Assembly: GCF_026965535.1 (NCBI RefSeq)
Contig: NZ_CP114039.1
Location: forward strand, 8,725,461-8,789,460
Source: Corallococcus sp. NCRR
GTDB taxonomy: Bacteria > Myxococcota > Myxococcia > Myxococcales > Myxococcaceae
Length of the DNA stretch: 64,000 nucleotides
Direction of reading: 5' to 3'
Numbering within the stretch: the first letter of the stretch is position 1; every line of letters begins with the position of its first letter. Below are positions 37,256 through 45,557 of this stretch, in pieces. The position numbers and the translations under genes are program-made. The notes beneath the pieces are model-generated. The model saw only the letters and a list, made by a program, of their open reading frames with translations, did no database searches and had not been told where the DNA came from.

Positions 37256-38182
37256 TCAAGGCTTCACGTCCGGCTTCCCCGCCGGGGATCCGGTCCCGTC
37301 CGGCAACTGGACGGAGGACGCGGCCCGAAGCCGCGTCAAAAGCTGCTCGAACACGCGCCGCTGGGCCCCCGGCGCCATCTGCCCGGCCACCGCTTCGCGC
37401 ACCTCCTCGAAGGGCGGCACGCGCGCGGGACGGCGCTCCTGCAACACCAGCACCCCGACGCCCGTCGCGTCCTGCACCACCGCGGAGACGGCCCCAGGGC
37501 GGGTCAGTGCCAACGCGGCCTTCTCGAGCTCCGCGTTCCCGAACTCGCCGCGCGCCAGCAGTCCCCACTCCCCGCCTCGGGCACGCTCCGGGCCATCCCC
37601 CGCGGCCGCGACCTTCGCCACCGGCTCGCCCGCGAGCAGCCGTTTTCGCAGGGACTCGGCGCGCTGGCGGGCCTGCTCCCAGACCGGACGCCCGCTTCCC
37701 GAAGGCACCATCACCCACGCCCGGGCCAACCGCAGGCGCTCGGGCTGGGCGAAGCGTTCGAGGTGACCCTCATAGAAGGCCCGCGCCTCCGCCTCCGTGG
37801 GGGCGGTGGCCGCCTTCTCTTCCTGGGCAAGGAGCGCCTGGATGCTCAGCCGCTCTTCCAGCTCCCGCACCTGACGGCGGATCTCCTCGTCCTGCGGAAT
37901 GCCCCGGCGGGCGGCTTCCTGAAACAGCAATCGCTTATCAACCAGGGAACGAATGAATTCCTGACGTCCCGGACCTGTCTCGAAGCGCTCACGAAGGTTG
38001 GGAGGGAGCCGCTGGCTCTCGCGCAGCAGTTCGTCCTCGGTCACCACGCCGCCATCGAAGCGCGCCACGACGGGGGCCGTGCCGGCGGAGAGGGCGGGTT
38101 CGGTGCCTGCCCGGCCGCACGCCAGGGACAGGAGCAGCGAAGAAATTGACAGCCAAACTCCAGAGCCCCGCTGATGTCCCAT
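37256..38182 (-). CDS. parvulin-type (PpiC/SurA-like) lipoprotein heading the giant operon
   Basis: I start this 308-residue protein at the ATG at 38182 because it opens a clean lipoprotein signal with lipobox LLSLAC (Cys 22); an upstream extension in the same frame lacks protein-like character. A SurA-like N-domain follows ('LVDKRLLFQEA', then a charged helix). The parvulin-like domain spans about 165-270, with 'RGGEWG' where others have GGDLG, and 'ATGVGVLVL' near its end. The canonical 'I-x-V-x-H-I-L' strand is replaced by 'L-x-L-A-R-A-W-V', so catalysis may be weak or absent and the protein may act mainly as a chaperone. It ends 80 bp before the giant gene, same strand, and is probably co-transcribed. 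Confidence 0.88.
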   Translation of the reverse strand: MGHQRGSGVWLSISSLLLSLACGRAGTEPALSAGTAPVVARFDGGVVTEDELLRESQRLPPNLRERFETGPGRQEFIRSLVDKRLLFQEAARRGIPQDEEIRRQVRELEERLSIQALLAQEEKAATAPTEAEARAFYEGHLERFAQPERLRLARAWVMVPSGSGRPVWEQARQRAESLRKRLLAGEPVAKVAAAGDGPERARGGEWGLLARGEFGNAELEKAALALTRPGAVSAVVQDATGVGVLVLQERRPARVPPFEEVREAVAGQMAPGAQRRVFEQLLTRLRAASSVQLPDGTGSPAGKPDVKP

Positions 38183-38210
38183 GCCGTCCGATGTCCGCTT
38201 GCCCGAGGCG

Positions 38211-38227
38211 ACTGGAAATACTCCAGT
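38211..38227. promoter_or_regulatory. inverted repeat in the divergent promoter region
   Basis: A perfect 6-5-6 inverted repeat, ACTGGA-aatac-TCCAGT, lies in the 142-bp gap between the two divergent parvulin genes. Its position could allow one regulator to control both the giant operon and the plus-strand parvulin. No convincing -35/-10 pair was found in the gap. Confidence 0.35.
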
Positions 38228-38324
38228 TCGACCATTGATCACAAGCAGCTGTAGGATAACGGACAGAATGACATTCAATGGCGCGGGCATCGCGTCCGGG
38301 GGCCGCTGGACCGTGGAGATTCCG

Positions 38325-39299
38325 ATGGGCTGGAAGTTCAGGTGGATGGGACTGGCAGTGCTGGGGCTGTCCCTGGGAGTGAGTGGTTGCGGCAAGGAGA
38401 AGTCCGCTTCGACCCCGGCAGTGACGGGTCCTGTCGTGGCCAGCGTGGGGGAGACAAAAATCACCCAGGCGGAGCTGGAGGCGAAGCTGGCGGAGCAGCC
38501 TGCTTTTGTCCGGGCGCGCTACGGAACACCGGAAAAGAAGAAAGAGTTCCTAGACAACCTGGTTCGCTTTGAATTGCTGGTCCAGGAAGCGAAGCGTCGC
38601 GGGTTGGAATCGGACCCCGAGGTCCGCGCGATGCTTGAGAAGGTGATGGTGCAGCAGTTGGTGAAATCCCAGACGGAGTCCGCGGAGGCCGCGGTGAGCG
38701 ACGCGGAGGCCAAAGCCTTCTACGACGCCAACCTTACGGAGTTCGTGAAGCCGGAGCGCGTGCGCATCAGCCAGCTCCTGTTGAAGGCGCCCCGGGGCAC
38801 ACCGGAGCGGCAGAAGGCGCTGACGCAGGCGGTGAAGCTGGCGACGGACGTGCGGAAGGAAGGGGATGTTCCTCGCGCGTTCGACACGGCGGTGCGTGCG
38901 CACTCCCAGGACACGGCGACCCAGGCCCAGGGAGGAGATCTGGGCTTCCACACGCGAGAGGAGTTGACGGCCCTGGGCGGTGAGGCGCTCGCGGAAGCCG
39001 CATGGAACCTGAAGACGGTGGGCCAGCTGTCCACGCCCATTGAAAGCGATACGGGCGTCCATCTCCTGATGTTGCAGGCACGTCAGGTGGGGCATGAGCA
39101 GACGTTCGAACAGGCAAAGCCTCGCATCGCGCAGCGCCTGGGAGCGGAGCGTCGGTCGAAGGCGCTGGAAACCCTGGTCGAGAAGCTGCGGACCCAGACG
39201 AAGGTGGAGGTGGACGAGGACGTCCTCGCGAAGGTGAACCCGGAGGCAGGCGTGAAGCCCGCGCCCGGCCCGGGTCAGGCCGGAGCAGCGCCGCGATAG
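38325..39299 (+). CDS. PpiC/SurA-like peptidyl-prolyl isomerase lipoprotein
   Basis: The ATG at 38325 is chosen because GTGGAG sits 7 bases upstream and it opens a lipoprotein signal with lipobox VSGC (Cys 22). The 324-residue protein has a SurA-like N-domain (about 40-130, 'LVRFELLVQEAKRRG') and a parvulin domain (about 145-250) with 'VRISQLLL', 'QGGDLGF' and 'DTGVHLLML'. A charged C-terminal helix and an Ala/Pro/Gly-rich tail follow. It is divergent from the giant operon and has the same architecture as the two parvulins within it, so the three probably arose by duplication. Its likely place is the periplasmic face of a membrane, assisting export or folding of surface proteins. Confidence 0.92.
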   Translation: MGWKFRWMGLAVLGLSLGVSGCGKEKSASTPAVTGPVVASVGETKITQAELEAKLAEQPAFVRARYGTPEKKKEFLDNLVRFELLVQEAKRRGLESDPEVRAMLEKVMVQQLVKSQTESAEAAVSDAEAKAFYDANLTEFVKPERVRISQLLLKAPRGTPERQKALTQAVKLATDVRKEGDVPRAFDTAVRAHSQDTATQAQGGDLGFHTREELTALGGEALAEAAWNLKTVGQLSTPIESDTGVHLLMLQARQVGHEQTFEQAKPRIAQRLGAERRSKALETLVEKLRTQTKVEVDEDVLAKVNPEAGVKPAPGPGQAGAAPR

Positions 39300-39316
39300 A
39301 CAACCGGCGGCTGTCT
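39298..39316 (+). terminator. short stem-loop at the end of the parvulin gene
   Basis: AGACAaCC-ggc-GGcTGTCT forms an imperfect hairpin that begins at the stop codon; it is followed by 'ctcttg' rather than a clean T run. It could be a weak terminator. Confidence 0.3.
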
Positions 39317-39473
39317 CTCTTGAGATGCCTGATGACGCACGGTCCTCCATCGGGGGCTTCAATGCCGAACTGGCATTGAGCACCCCGGTGAGAACATGGT
39401 CGACGGCAGCTCCGTATTCCGCTCCCCCAGGGACAGCGTCAGGACATCCATCCACCCGTCGAGAACACCCGGT

Positions 39474-39947
39474 TCACCGCTCGAGCCCGCGATAGCGCCA
39501 ACGGAACGTGTTCGCGAGGAACCGATGAACCTCGTGCTCGTCCCCATCAGGTTCCGCTGCGATGCCTGAGGGTCTCCATGGCACTGGAGCAATCAAAAGA
39601 CCCGGTCCACTGGCCTTCCACGAAGTGGAACTCATGCACCACGCTGAACATCCAGATGGGCCACAATCTCTCCACCCGCGTCGCCAACATCTGTCCTCCA
39701 GAGGGCTCAATCCGAGCCCATCCGAAGGTGCGCGTCACCAATCGATAGGAGGCCCGTCGCCATACGCCTCCCGTATCCTGGCGATCAAAACGAAGGACGG
39801 GTCATCCGGTGAGGCGCGCCAGTCCGTCTTCAGTTGCCCTGAGTGGCTCCAGCGCCGCTCCACCACACAGACGCCGTGGAGGTAGACACAGTCCTCAATC
39901 ATCGTGCCGTCGGCGAGCCAAGAACGGTCTTGAGTCGCATCGGGCAC
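39474..39947 (-). pseudogene. hypothetical protein gene broken by two frameshifts
   Basis: Three overlapping minus-strand reading frames look like one protein of about 150 residues. The first part, from the ATG at 39947, ends near 39740 ('REAYGDGPPID'). The second, 'YRLVTRTFGWARIEP' onward, runs to about 39560. The third, 'EPDGDEHEVHRFLANTFRWRYRGLER', ends at 39474. Each part has protein-like composition and the breaks abut, which points to two small indels, either real decay or sequence errors. The product is not recognised. It begins 15 bp after the zinc-ribbon gene on the same strand. Confidence 0.55.
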
Positions 39948-39961
39948 TGGCGCGCCGGTGC

Positions 39962-40159
39962 TCAGGCCCGCGCGGTGTCATCGTACGACACGCGCAGGCC
40001 TTCGTGCGTCACCGTGATGAACGGGCGCCCCATCCAGCCGCAGTGCCTGCAGACCGCGTTCGGACCGGTCGCCGTCACGCGCACCGGCAGGTCCGACTCG
40101 CACACAGGGCAGCCCTCGGGGAGGGTGTACTCTCGGGTCTGGGAGTGGACTTCGGTCAT
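39962..40159 (-). CDS. small zinc-ribbon protein, 65 residues
   Basis: The ORF from the ATG at 40159 encodes 65 residues with two CxxC pairs (Cys 17/20 and Cys 37/40) about 16 residues apart, the layout of a four-cysteine zinc ribbon. There is no signal peptide or membrane segment, so it is probably cytoplasmic. No function can be assigned. The reading frame continues far upstream without a stop across the opposite-strand phosphatase gene, but that extension is an antisense artefact. The start is set by the short protein-like segment that precedes the ribbon; the ribosome site is weak. Confidence 0.65.
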   Translation of the reverse strand: MTEVHSQTREYTLPEGCPVCESDLPVRVTATGPNAVCRHCGWMGRPFITVTHEGLRVSYDDTARA

Positions 40160-40366
40160 GTCTTCAGGGGTAACGCAGCCTCCAGACTCCGCAAGGCGGT
40201 GACCTGCTACGCCTTCCCTGAAACATGCAACGCAGGCCTGTCCGTCTGGCTTTCCGCCACACCGAAGGCCCGTCTGCCTGCCTACCCACGAGCGCTCGAT
40301 TTCCGGATGATCGTTGAACGATGAACGGTTGCGCCCCGGTCCCGAATGTCTCGGGCCGGAGGATTC

Positions 40367-42031
40367 ATGGACCGGACGAAGTCTCTTTCGCTCGCTGCCC
40401 TGGCTGCCCTTTTCGTGGGGGGCTTCGCCTCGGGTGACGCGCTCGCCCTGCCGCGTGATCCCTACCTTCAGAAGGTGGGCCCCGACACCGCCACCGTGGC
40501 GTTCCGGCTGTCGTCGAACTGCTCCAGCGCCCAGGTGCGCTACGGCGTGGGCGGCACCAGCCAGACGGCGAAGTCCTCGGCCACCTCGAAAATCCACGCC
40601 GTGGTCCTCACCGGCCTGTCTCCCGCCACCTCCTATACGTACTCCGTGGACGCGTGCGGTGAGACGACCCCCGCGAAGTCGTTCAGCACCGCCCCCGTGC
40701 CCGGCACGCGGCGCGTGCACTTCGCCGCGGTGGGCGACTTCGGCACCGGTGGCAGCGATCAGAAGAAGGTCGCCGCGTCCATGCTCACCAACAAGCCGGA
40801 GCTCTTCGTCGCCCTGGGCGACAACGCCTACGCGTCCGGCACCGAGTCCGAGTTCCAGAACAACCTCTTCACCCCCATGGCCGCCCTGCTCGCGCAGGTG
40901 CCCATGTTCGCCACGCCTGGCAATCACGAGTACGTGACCAACGAGGCCCAGCCCTACCTGGACAACCTCTACCTGCCCACCAACAACGCGGAGGGCTCGG
41001 AGCGCTACTACTCGTTCGACTGGGGGCACGTGCACTTCGTGTCCATCGACTCGAACTGCGCCGTGGGTCTGGCGTCCGCGAGCAAGTGCACGCTCGCCGC
41101 GCAGAAGGCGTTCGTGGAGAAGGACCTGGCCGCCACCACGCAGCCGTGGAAGGTCGTCTTCTTCCACCACCCGTCCTGGTCCAGTGGCGAGCACGGCTCG
41201 CAGCTCACCATGCGCCGCCAGTTCGGCCCCCTGTTCGAGAAGTACGGCGTGGACCTGGTGCTCACCGGTCATGACCACGACTACGAGCGCAGCAAGCCCA
41301 TGCTCGGTGACGCCGAGGCCGGCAAGAACGACACGGGCATCCCCTATCTCGTCGTCGGCGGTGGCGGCGCCACCCTGCGCGAGTTCGCCACGTCGCGCCC
41401 CTCCTGGAGCGTCATCCGCGATGACGCGGCCCACGGCTTCCTCGACGTGGACGTCGTCGAGGGCAACCTCACCGCGAAGCTCGTGAAGACGGACGGCGGC
41501 GTCCTGGACTCGTTCACCCTCTCCAAGACGCTGCCCGCGCAGCCGGAGCAGCCCCAGGGCACGCTGAACGTCGCCGTGGACAGCGCCAGCGGTGCCGCGC
41601 CCCTCACGGCCTCTTTCACCGCGACGGCCTCCCAGTCCGGCGCCACCGTCACCTGGGACTTCGGCGACGGCGGCACCGCCGAAGGCACCCAGGTCCAGCA
41701 CGTCTTCGCCCGGGCCGGCACCTACACCGTGACGGCCACGGCCACCGTCCAGGGCGCCGCCCCGCTGACGGCCACCACCGTGGTCACCGTGACGTCCAAC
41801 GGAACCACCGACCCCGGCACCGGCACCGGCACGGGTGAGGACCCAGGCACCACGCCGTCCGACCCCGACCCCCGCCCCGAGGTTCCGGGCACGCCCACGA
41901 CGCCGGGCGTCACGCCGGGGGATGACTCGAACGGAGGCGGTGGCTGTGCCGCCGGCCCGTCCGCCGCCCTGATTCCCGCCGCGGCGGCCCTGGTCGCCGG
42001 ACTCGTGCGCCGCCGGCGCCGCAACCGCTGA
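40367..42031 (+). CDS. secreted purple-acid-phosphatase-like metallophosphatase with PKD domain
   Basis: The ATG at 40367 has an ideal GGAGG 5 bases upstream. The 554-residue protein has a signal peptide (about 1-27, ALA end) and an Fn3-like N-domain (30-115) typical of purple acid phosphatases. The metallophosphatase core carries metal-binding motifs GDFG (about 124), GDNAY (about 152), GNHEY (about 186), HHPSW (about 267) and GHDHDYER (about 301). A PKD domain follows (about 398-478, 'WDFGDGG'), then a Gly/Thr/Pro linker. The tail has Cys, a hydrophobic helix and RRRRR-type residues, like a MYXO-CTERM sorting signal. It probably hydrolyses phosphate esters at the cell surface; substrate unknown. 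Confidence 0.9.
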   Translation: MDRTKSLSLAALAALFVGGFASGDALALPRDPYLQKVGPDTATVAFRLSSNCSSAQVRYGVGGTSQTAKSSATSKIHAVVLTGLSPATSYTYSVDACGETTPAKSFSTAPVPGTRRVHFAAVGDFGTGGSDQKKVAASMLTNKPELFVALGDNAYASGTESEFQNNLFTPMAALLAQVPMFATPGNHEYVTNEAQPYLDNLYLPTNNAEGSERYYSFDWGHVHFVSIDSNCAVGLASASKCTLAAQKAFVEKDLAATTQPWKVVFFHHPSWSSGEHGSQLTMRRQFGPLFEKYGVDLVLTGHDHDYERSKPMLGDAEAGKNDTGIPYLVVGGGGATLREFATSRPSWSVIRDDAAHGFLDVDVVEGNLTAKLVKTDGGVLDSFTLSKTLPAQPEQPQGTLNVAVDSASGAAPLTASFTATASQSGATVTWDFGDGGTAEGTQVQHVFARAGTYTVTATATVQGAAPLTATTVVTVTSNGTTDPGTGTGTGEDPGTTPSDPDPRPEVPGTPTTPGVTPGDDSNGGGGCAAGPSAALIPAAAALVAGLVRRRRRNR

Positions 42032-42053
42032 GCCCTCCAGAGGCGCCCCCGAC

Positions 42054-42082
42054 AAACCTGTCCGACTGTCGGACAGGTTTTT
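42054..42082 (+). terminator. intrinsic terminator after the metallophosphatase gene
   Basis: A perfect 12-bp stem, AAACCTGTCCGA-ctg-TCGGACAGGTTT, runs into a T run (TTTTT to 42082) 22 bp after the stop codon. It is the clearest intrinsic terminator in the window. Confidence 0.88.
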
Positions 42083-42244
42083 CCCCTCCGAGGACGGAGG
42101 CGGAGGGGCCTCGGAGGCCCGGGCCCGGAAAGCCCCAAAGTGGCTCCCAGACGCCTCCGGCCGGCCCCTCCAGGGCCTTCCGGGGGCGTCTTTTGCGTTC
42201 CCTGCTTGTCAACGCCACCCGGGGATGCAAAGGCCTCCTGCGAC

Positions 42245-43735
42245 ATGGCCACGACTCGCAAGCCTGGACCTTCCCGCGGTGGCGCCCCCAAGTCTGGCGG
42301 GCCCCGTACGTCCCGCCCTGGCGCGCCGAAGAAGCGCAAGGACGCCGGTGGACGCGCCGACAAACCGAAGATGAGCCGCGCCCAGCATGAACGCGCGCGC
42401 CCCAACCCCAACCGCCCCCTGCGCGAGGACCTGGTCCTCCAGGCGTGTCTGGAGGCCTACGGCGGCGTGCGCCGCGAGGGCCGCCTGTCCGACCGCGCCC
42501 TGGAGTTCGTGCTGCGCCGCAAGACGGTCCTGTACTCCACCGAGCGCCGCGCCGTGGCCGAGCGCGTCTACGCCCTGCTGCGCCGCCAGCGCACCGTGGA
42601 CTTCCTCCTGGAGAGGTCGCACCGGAAGTTCGACGCGCTGGACGCCACACGCCAGGACGTCATGCGGCTCGCCGCGTCCCGCATCCTCCACGGCGAGGAC
42701 CCCACCTACGTCGCGCGCTCCAGCGGCCTCACCGGCCCGGACGTGTCCGTGCTCGACCGCCTGCCGGACGCCGCCGCGGAGCTGGACGCCCTGCCGGAGG
42801 CGAAGCGCTTCCCCATCGCCGCGTCGCTGCCGGACTTCCTCGCGGACCGCTTCCGCGCCGTCTTCGGCAAGGACGCCGCGAAGGCCGCCGAGGCCATGAA
42901 CGAGCGCGCCCCGCTCATCGTCCGCGCCAACACGCTCAAGGGCGACCGCGCCCAGCTCCAGGAGCGCCTGGCCGCGGAGGACGTGGAGTCCACCAAGCCC
43001 ACGACCCTGTCCCCCTTGGGCCTGGTCATGGAGACGCGGCTCAACCTCTTCTCCCTCCAGGACTTCAAGGACGGCGGGTTCGAGATCCAGGACGAGGGCA
43101 GTCAGCTCCTGGGCATGCTCGTGGACGCGCCGCCCACCCGCGTGGTGGACGCGTGCGCGGGCGCGGGTGGCAAGACGTTGCAGCTGGCCGCGCAGATGAA
43201 GAACCGCGGCGACCTGCACGCGCTGGACGTGGACGAGGGCCGCATGGAGGACCTGCGCAAGCGCGCGCGCCGCGCGGGCGTGCACAACGTGCGCACGCAG
43301 CTCATCCCGCATGAGGGCCCGGACGCGGACGCCGCGCTCACGCCGCTCAAGGGCCTGGCGGACCGCGTGCTGGTGGACGCGCCGTGCAGCGGCACCGGCA
43401 CCTTCCGCCGCAAGCCGGACGCGCGATACCGCCTCTCGCCGGAGGACCTGGAGATGCACGTGGGCCGGCAGAAGGCCCTGCTCGCGCGCTTCGCCATGCT
43501 GGTGAAGCCCGGCGGCCGGCTCATCTACGGCACGTGCAGCGTGCTGCGCGAGGAGAACGAGGACGTGGTGGAGGACTTCCTGTCCAAGCACCCCGACTTC
43601 AGCGTGCGCCCCGTGGCGGAGGTGCTGGGCGCGGAGCTGGGCGCGAAGCTCGGCCCCGGTCCCTTCCTCCGGCTGGCTCCGCACACCCACGGCACCGACG
43701 GCTTCTTCGGCGCCGTGCTCGTCAAGGCGAAGTAA
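42245..43735 (+). CDS. RsmB/NOP-family RNA cytosine-C5 methyltransferase
   Basis: This 496-residue protein starts with a basic, Pro/Arg/Lys-rich stretch (1-50), then a NusB-like helical domain (about 60-190). The SAM-dependent methyltransferase domain runs from about 215 to the end. Motif I is DACAGAGGKT (about 302); motif IV, PCSGTG, holds the first conserved Cys (about 380); motif VI, GTCSV, holds the catalytic Cys (about 431). The two-cysteine arrangement is that of m5C RNA methyltransferases such as RsmB, acting on rRNA or tRNA. I use the ATG at 42245; a same-frame start at 42140 would add low-complexity sequence over the terminator region. It is followed 36 bp later by the M61 peptidase gene. 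Confidence 0.9.
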   Translation: MATTRKPGPSRGGAPKSGGPRTSRPGAPKKRKDAGGRADKPKMSRAQHERARPNPNRPLREDLVLQACLEAYGGVRREGRLSDRALEFVLRRKTVLYSTERRAVAERVYALLRRQRTVDFLLERSHRKFDALDATRQDVMRLAASRILHGEDPTYVARSSGLTGPDVSVLDRLPDAAAELDALPEAKRFPIAASLPDFLADRFRAVFGKDAAKAAEAMNERAPLIVRANTLKGDRAQLQERLAAEDVESTKPTTLSPLGLVMETRLNLFSLQDFKDGGFEIQDEGSQLLGMLVDAPPTRVVDACAGAGGKTLQLAAQMKNRGDLHALDVDEGRMEDLRKRARRAGVHNVRTQLIPHEGPDADAALTPLKGLADRVLVDAPCSGTGTFRRKPDARYRLSPEDLEMHVGRQKALLARFAMLVKPGGRLIYGTCSVLREENEDVVEDFLSKHPDFSVRPVAEVLGAELGAKLGPGPFLRLAPHTHGTDGFFGAVLVKAK

Positions 43736-43771
43736 CCCCGCGGTCCCCCCAGGAAGAAAGGCCCACCGTCC

Positions 43772-45544
43772 ATGCCGCTCGCCGTCCACTACCGCGTCGC
43801 CATGCCCCGTCCGCATGCGCACCTGTTCGAGGTGGAGGCGAGCTTCCCCGCCGGTCCCGACGCGCTGGACGCGGTGATGCCGGTGTGGACACCGGGCAGC
43901 TACCTGGTGCGCGAGTACGCCCGCCAGGTACAGGACGTCACCGCGCAGGGTCCGGAGGGCCAGCCCCTGCCGGTGCGCCGCGTGGACAAGCGCACCTGGC
44001 GCGTGGACGCGAAGGGGCAGGCCGTCACCCTGCGCTACCGCGTCTACGCGAACGAGCTGTCCGTGCGCACCAGCCACCTGGACGGCAGCCACGCCTACTT
44101 CAACGGCGCCACCGTGTTCCTCTACACGGAGGCCACGCGCGCCCTGCCCCACCACGTCACCGTGGACGCGCCGCAGGGCTGGCGCACGTTCTGCGCGCTG
44201 GACTCGGAAGGGGCCACCTTCCTCGCGCCGGACTACGACACGCTCGTGGACAGCCCCTTCGAGGTGGGCCCGCACACGCCGCTGACCTTCACCGTCGCGG
44301 GCGTGCCGCATGAGGTGGTGGTGTGGGGCGACAGCGTGCCGGACGCGGACCGGCTGTGCGCGGACATGCAGCGCATCTGCGAGGCCCAGGCGCGCATGTA
44401 CGAAGGCCTGCCGCTCAAGCGCTACCTGTTCCTCGTCTACCTCACCGAAAGGGGCCGCGGCGGGCTGGAGCACCAGGCCTCCACCGCGCTGCTCTTCCCG
44501 CGCATGGGCCTGTCCTCGCTCCGGGGCTGGGAGGACTTCCTCACGCTGGTGGCGCACGAGTACTTCCACCTGTGGAACATCAAGCGGGTGAAGCCGCGCG
44601 CGCTGGTGCCGTTCGACTACTCGCAGGAGAACTACACCTCGCTGCTGTGGGCCTTCGAGGGTGGCACCGCCTACTACGACAACCTCTTCGTGCGCCGCGC
44701 GGGCCTGATGTCCCCCACGCGCTACCTGGCCCGGCTGGGGGAGACGTTCTCCCTGCTGCACTCCACCCCGGGCCGCCGCGTGCAGACGCTCACGGAGGCG
44801 TCGCTCGTCAGTTGGGTGAAGCACTACCGCCCGGACGAGCACTCCACCAACAGCGCCGTCTCCTACTACCTCAAGGGCGAGGTGGTGTGCGCGCTGCTGG
44901 ACCTGGAGGTGCGCCGCGCCACCGGCGACGCGAAGTGCCTGGATGACGTCATGCGGTTGCTGTGGCAACGCCATGGCGACGGCTCCGGCGTCCCGGAGGA
45001 CGGCGTGGAGCAGGCCGCGAGCGAGGTGGCGGGCGTGGACCTGACGCCCTTCTTCGACCGGGCGGTGCGCTCCACGGAGGACCTGGACTACGGCGTCTTC
45101 GCGCACGTGGGGCTGGAGGTGTCCTTCCGCGTGCGGGAAGCCCCCAACGACAAGGGCGGCACGCCGCCGCGCCTCAAGGGCGAGCCCAGGCCCAGGGGCT
45201 GGCTGGGCGTCACCGTGCGCGGCTCCTCGACGCTGTCCACCGTCCCGGAGGGCACGCCCGCGCTGGAGGCGGGCCTGTATCCGGAGGACGACGTGGTGGC
45301 GCTGGACGGCTGGCGCGTGGACGGCGCGGGGCTCATCGCCCGCTGCGAGGACAAGCGCCCCGGCGACACCGTGCGGGTGACGCTGTTCCGCCGCGACCGC
45401 CTACTGGAGGTGCCCGTCGTCCTGGGCCAGAAGCCCGCGGACGCCGCGTGGCTGCAGCGCGTGGAGCGCCCCACGGACGCGCAGAAGGCCGCGTTCCAGG
45501 CGTGGCTGGGCTCCCCCTGGGACGAGACTCCCGGCCCGGCGTAG
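43772..45544 (+). CDS. M61-family (glycyl aminopeptidase-like) metallopeptidase with PDZ domain
   Basis: The 590-residue protein has the M61 N-terminal beta domain (1-170) with 'VWTPGSYLVREYAR', diagnostic for the family. The catalytic domain has zinc motif HEYFH (about 263), the following 'LWNIKR', and 'ENYTSLLWAFEGGTAYY', which supplies the third ligand. A C-terminal PDZ domain lies at about 470-550. There is no signal peptide, so the enzyme is probably cytoplasmic, as for many bacterial M61 members. It removes N-terminal residues, with Gly or Ala preference reported in characterised members. It lies 36 bp after the methyltransferase gene and 13 bp before the next gene, so the three may share a transcript. 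Confidence 0.92.
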   Translation: MPLAVHYRVAMPRPHAHLFEVEASFPAGPDALDAVMPVWTPGSYLVREYARQVQDVTAQGPEGQPLPVRRVDKRTWRVDAKGQAVTLRYRVYANELSVRTSHLDGSHAYFNGATVFLYTEATRALPHHVTVDAPQGWRTFCALDSEGATFLAPDYDTLVDSPFEVGPHTPLTFTVAGVPHEVVVWGDSVPDADRLCADMQRICEAQARMYEGLPLKRYLFLVYLTERGRGGLEHQASTALLFPRMGLSSLRGWEDFLTLVAHEYFHLWNIKRVKPRALVPFDYSQENYTSLLWAFEGGTAYYDNLFVRRAGLMSPTRYLARLGETFSLLHSTPGRRVQTLTEASLVSWVKHYRPDEHSTNSAVSYYLKGEVVCALLDLEVRRATGDAKCLDDVMRLLWQRHGDGSGVPEDGVEQAASEVAGVDLTPFFDRAVRSTEDLDYGVFAHVGLEVSFRVREAPNDKGGTPPRLKGEPRPRGWLGVTVRGSSTLSTVPEGTPALEAGLYPEDDVVALDGWRVDGAGLIARCEDKRPGDTVRVTLFRRDRLLEVPVVLGQKPADAAWLQRVERPTDAQKAAFQAWLGSPWDETPGPA

Positions 45545-45557
45545 GCTTCGGGGCCGC

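Noticed and set aside
38183-38324. Sigma-70-type promoters between the divergent parvulin genes
   Set aside because: Best hexamer pairs match consensus at only about half the positions with odd spacing.
39359-39592. 77-codon minus-strand frame beyond the broken gene
   Set aside because: Composition is ambiguous; it might be a further remnant, but nothing supports a gene.
42209-45106. Minus-strand frame of 965 codons
   Set aside because: It is antisense to the methyltransferase and M61 genes, which have clear catalytic motifs; the antisense product has none.
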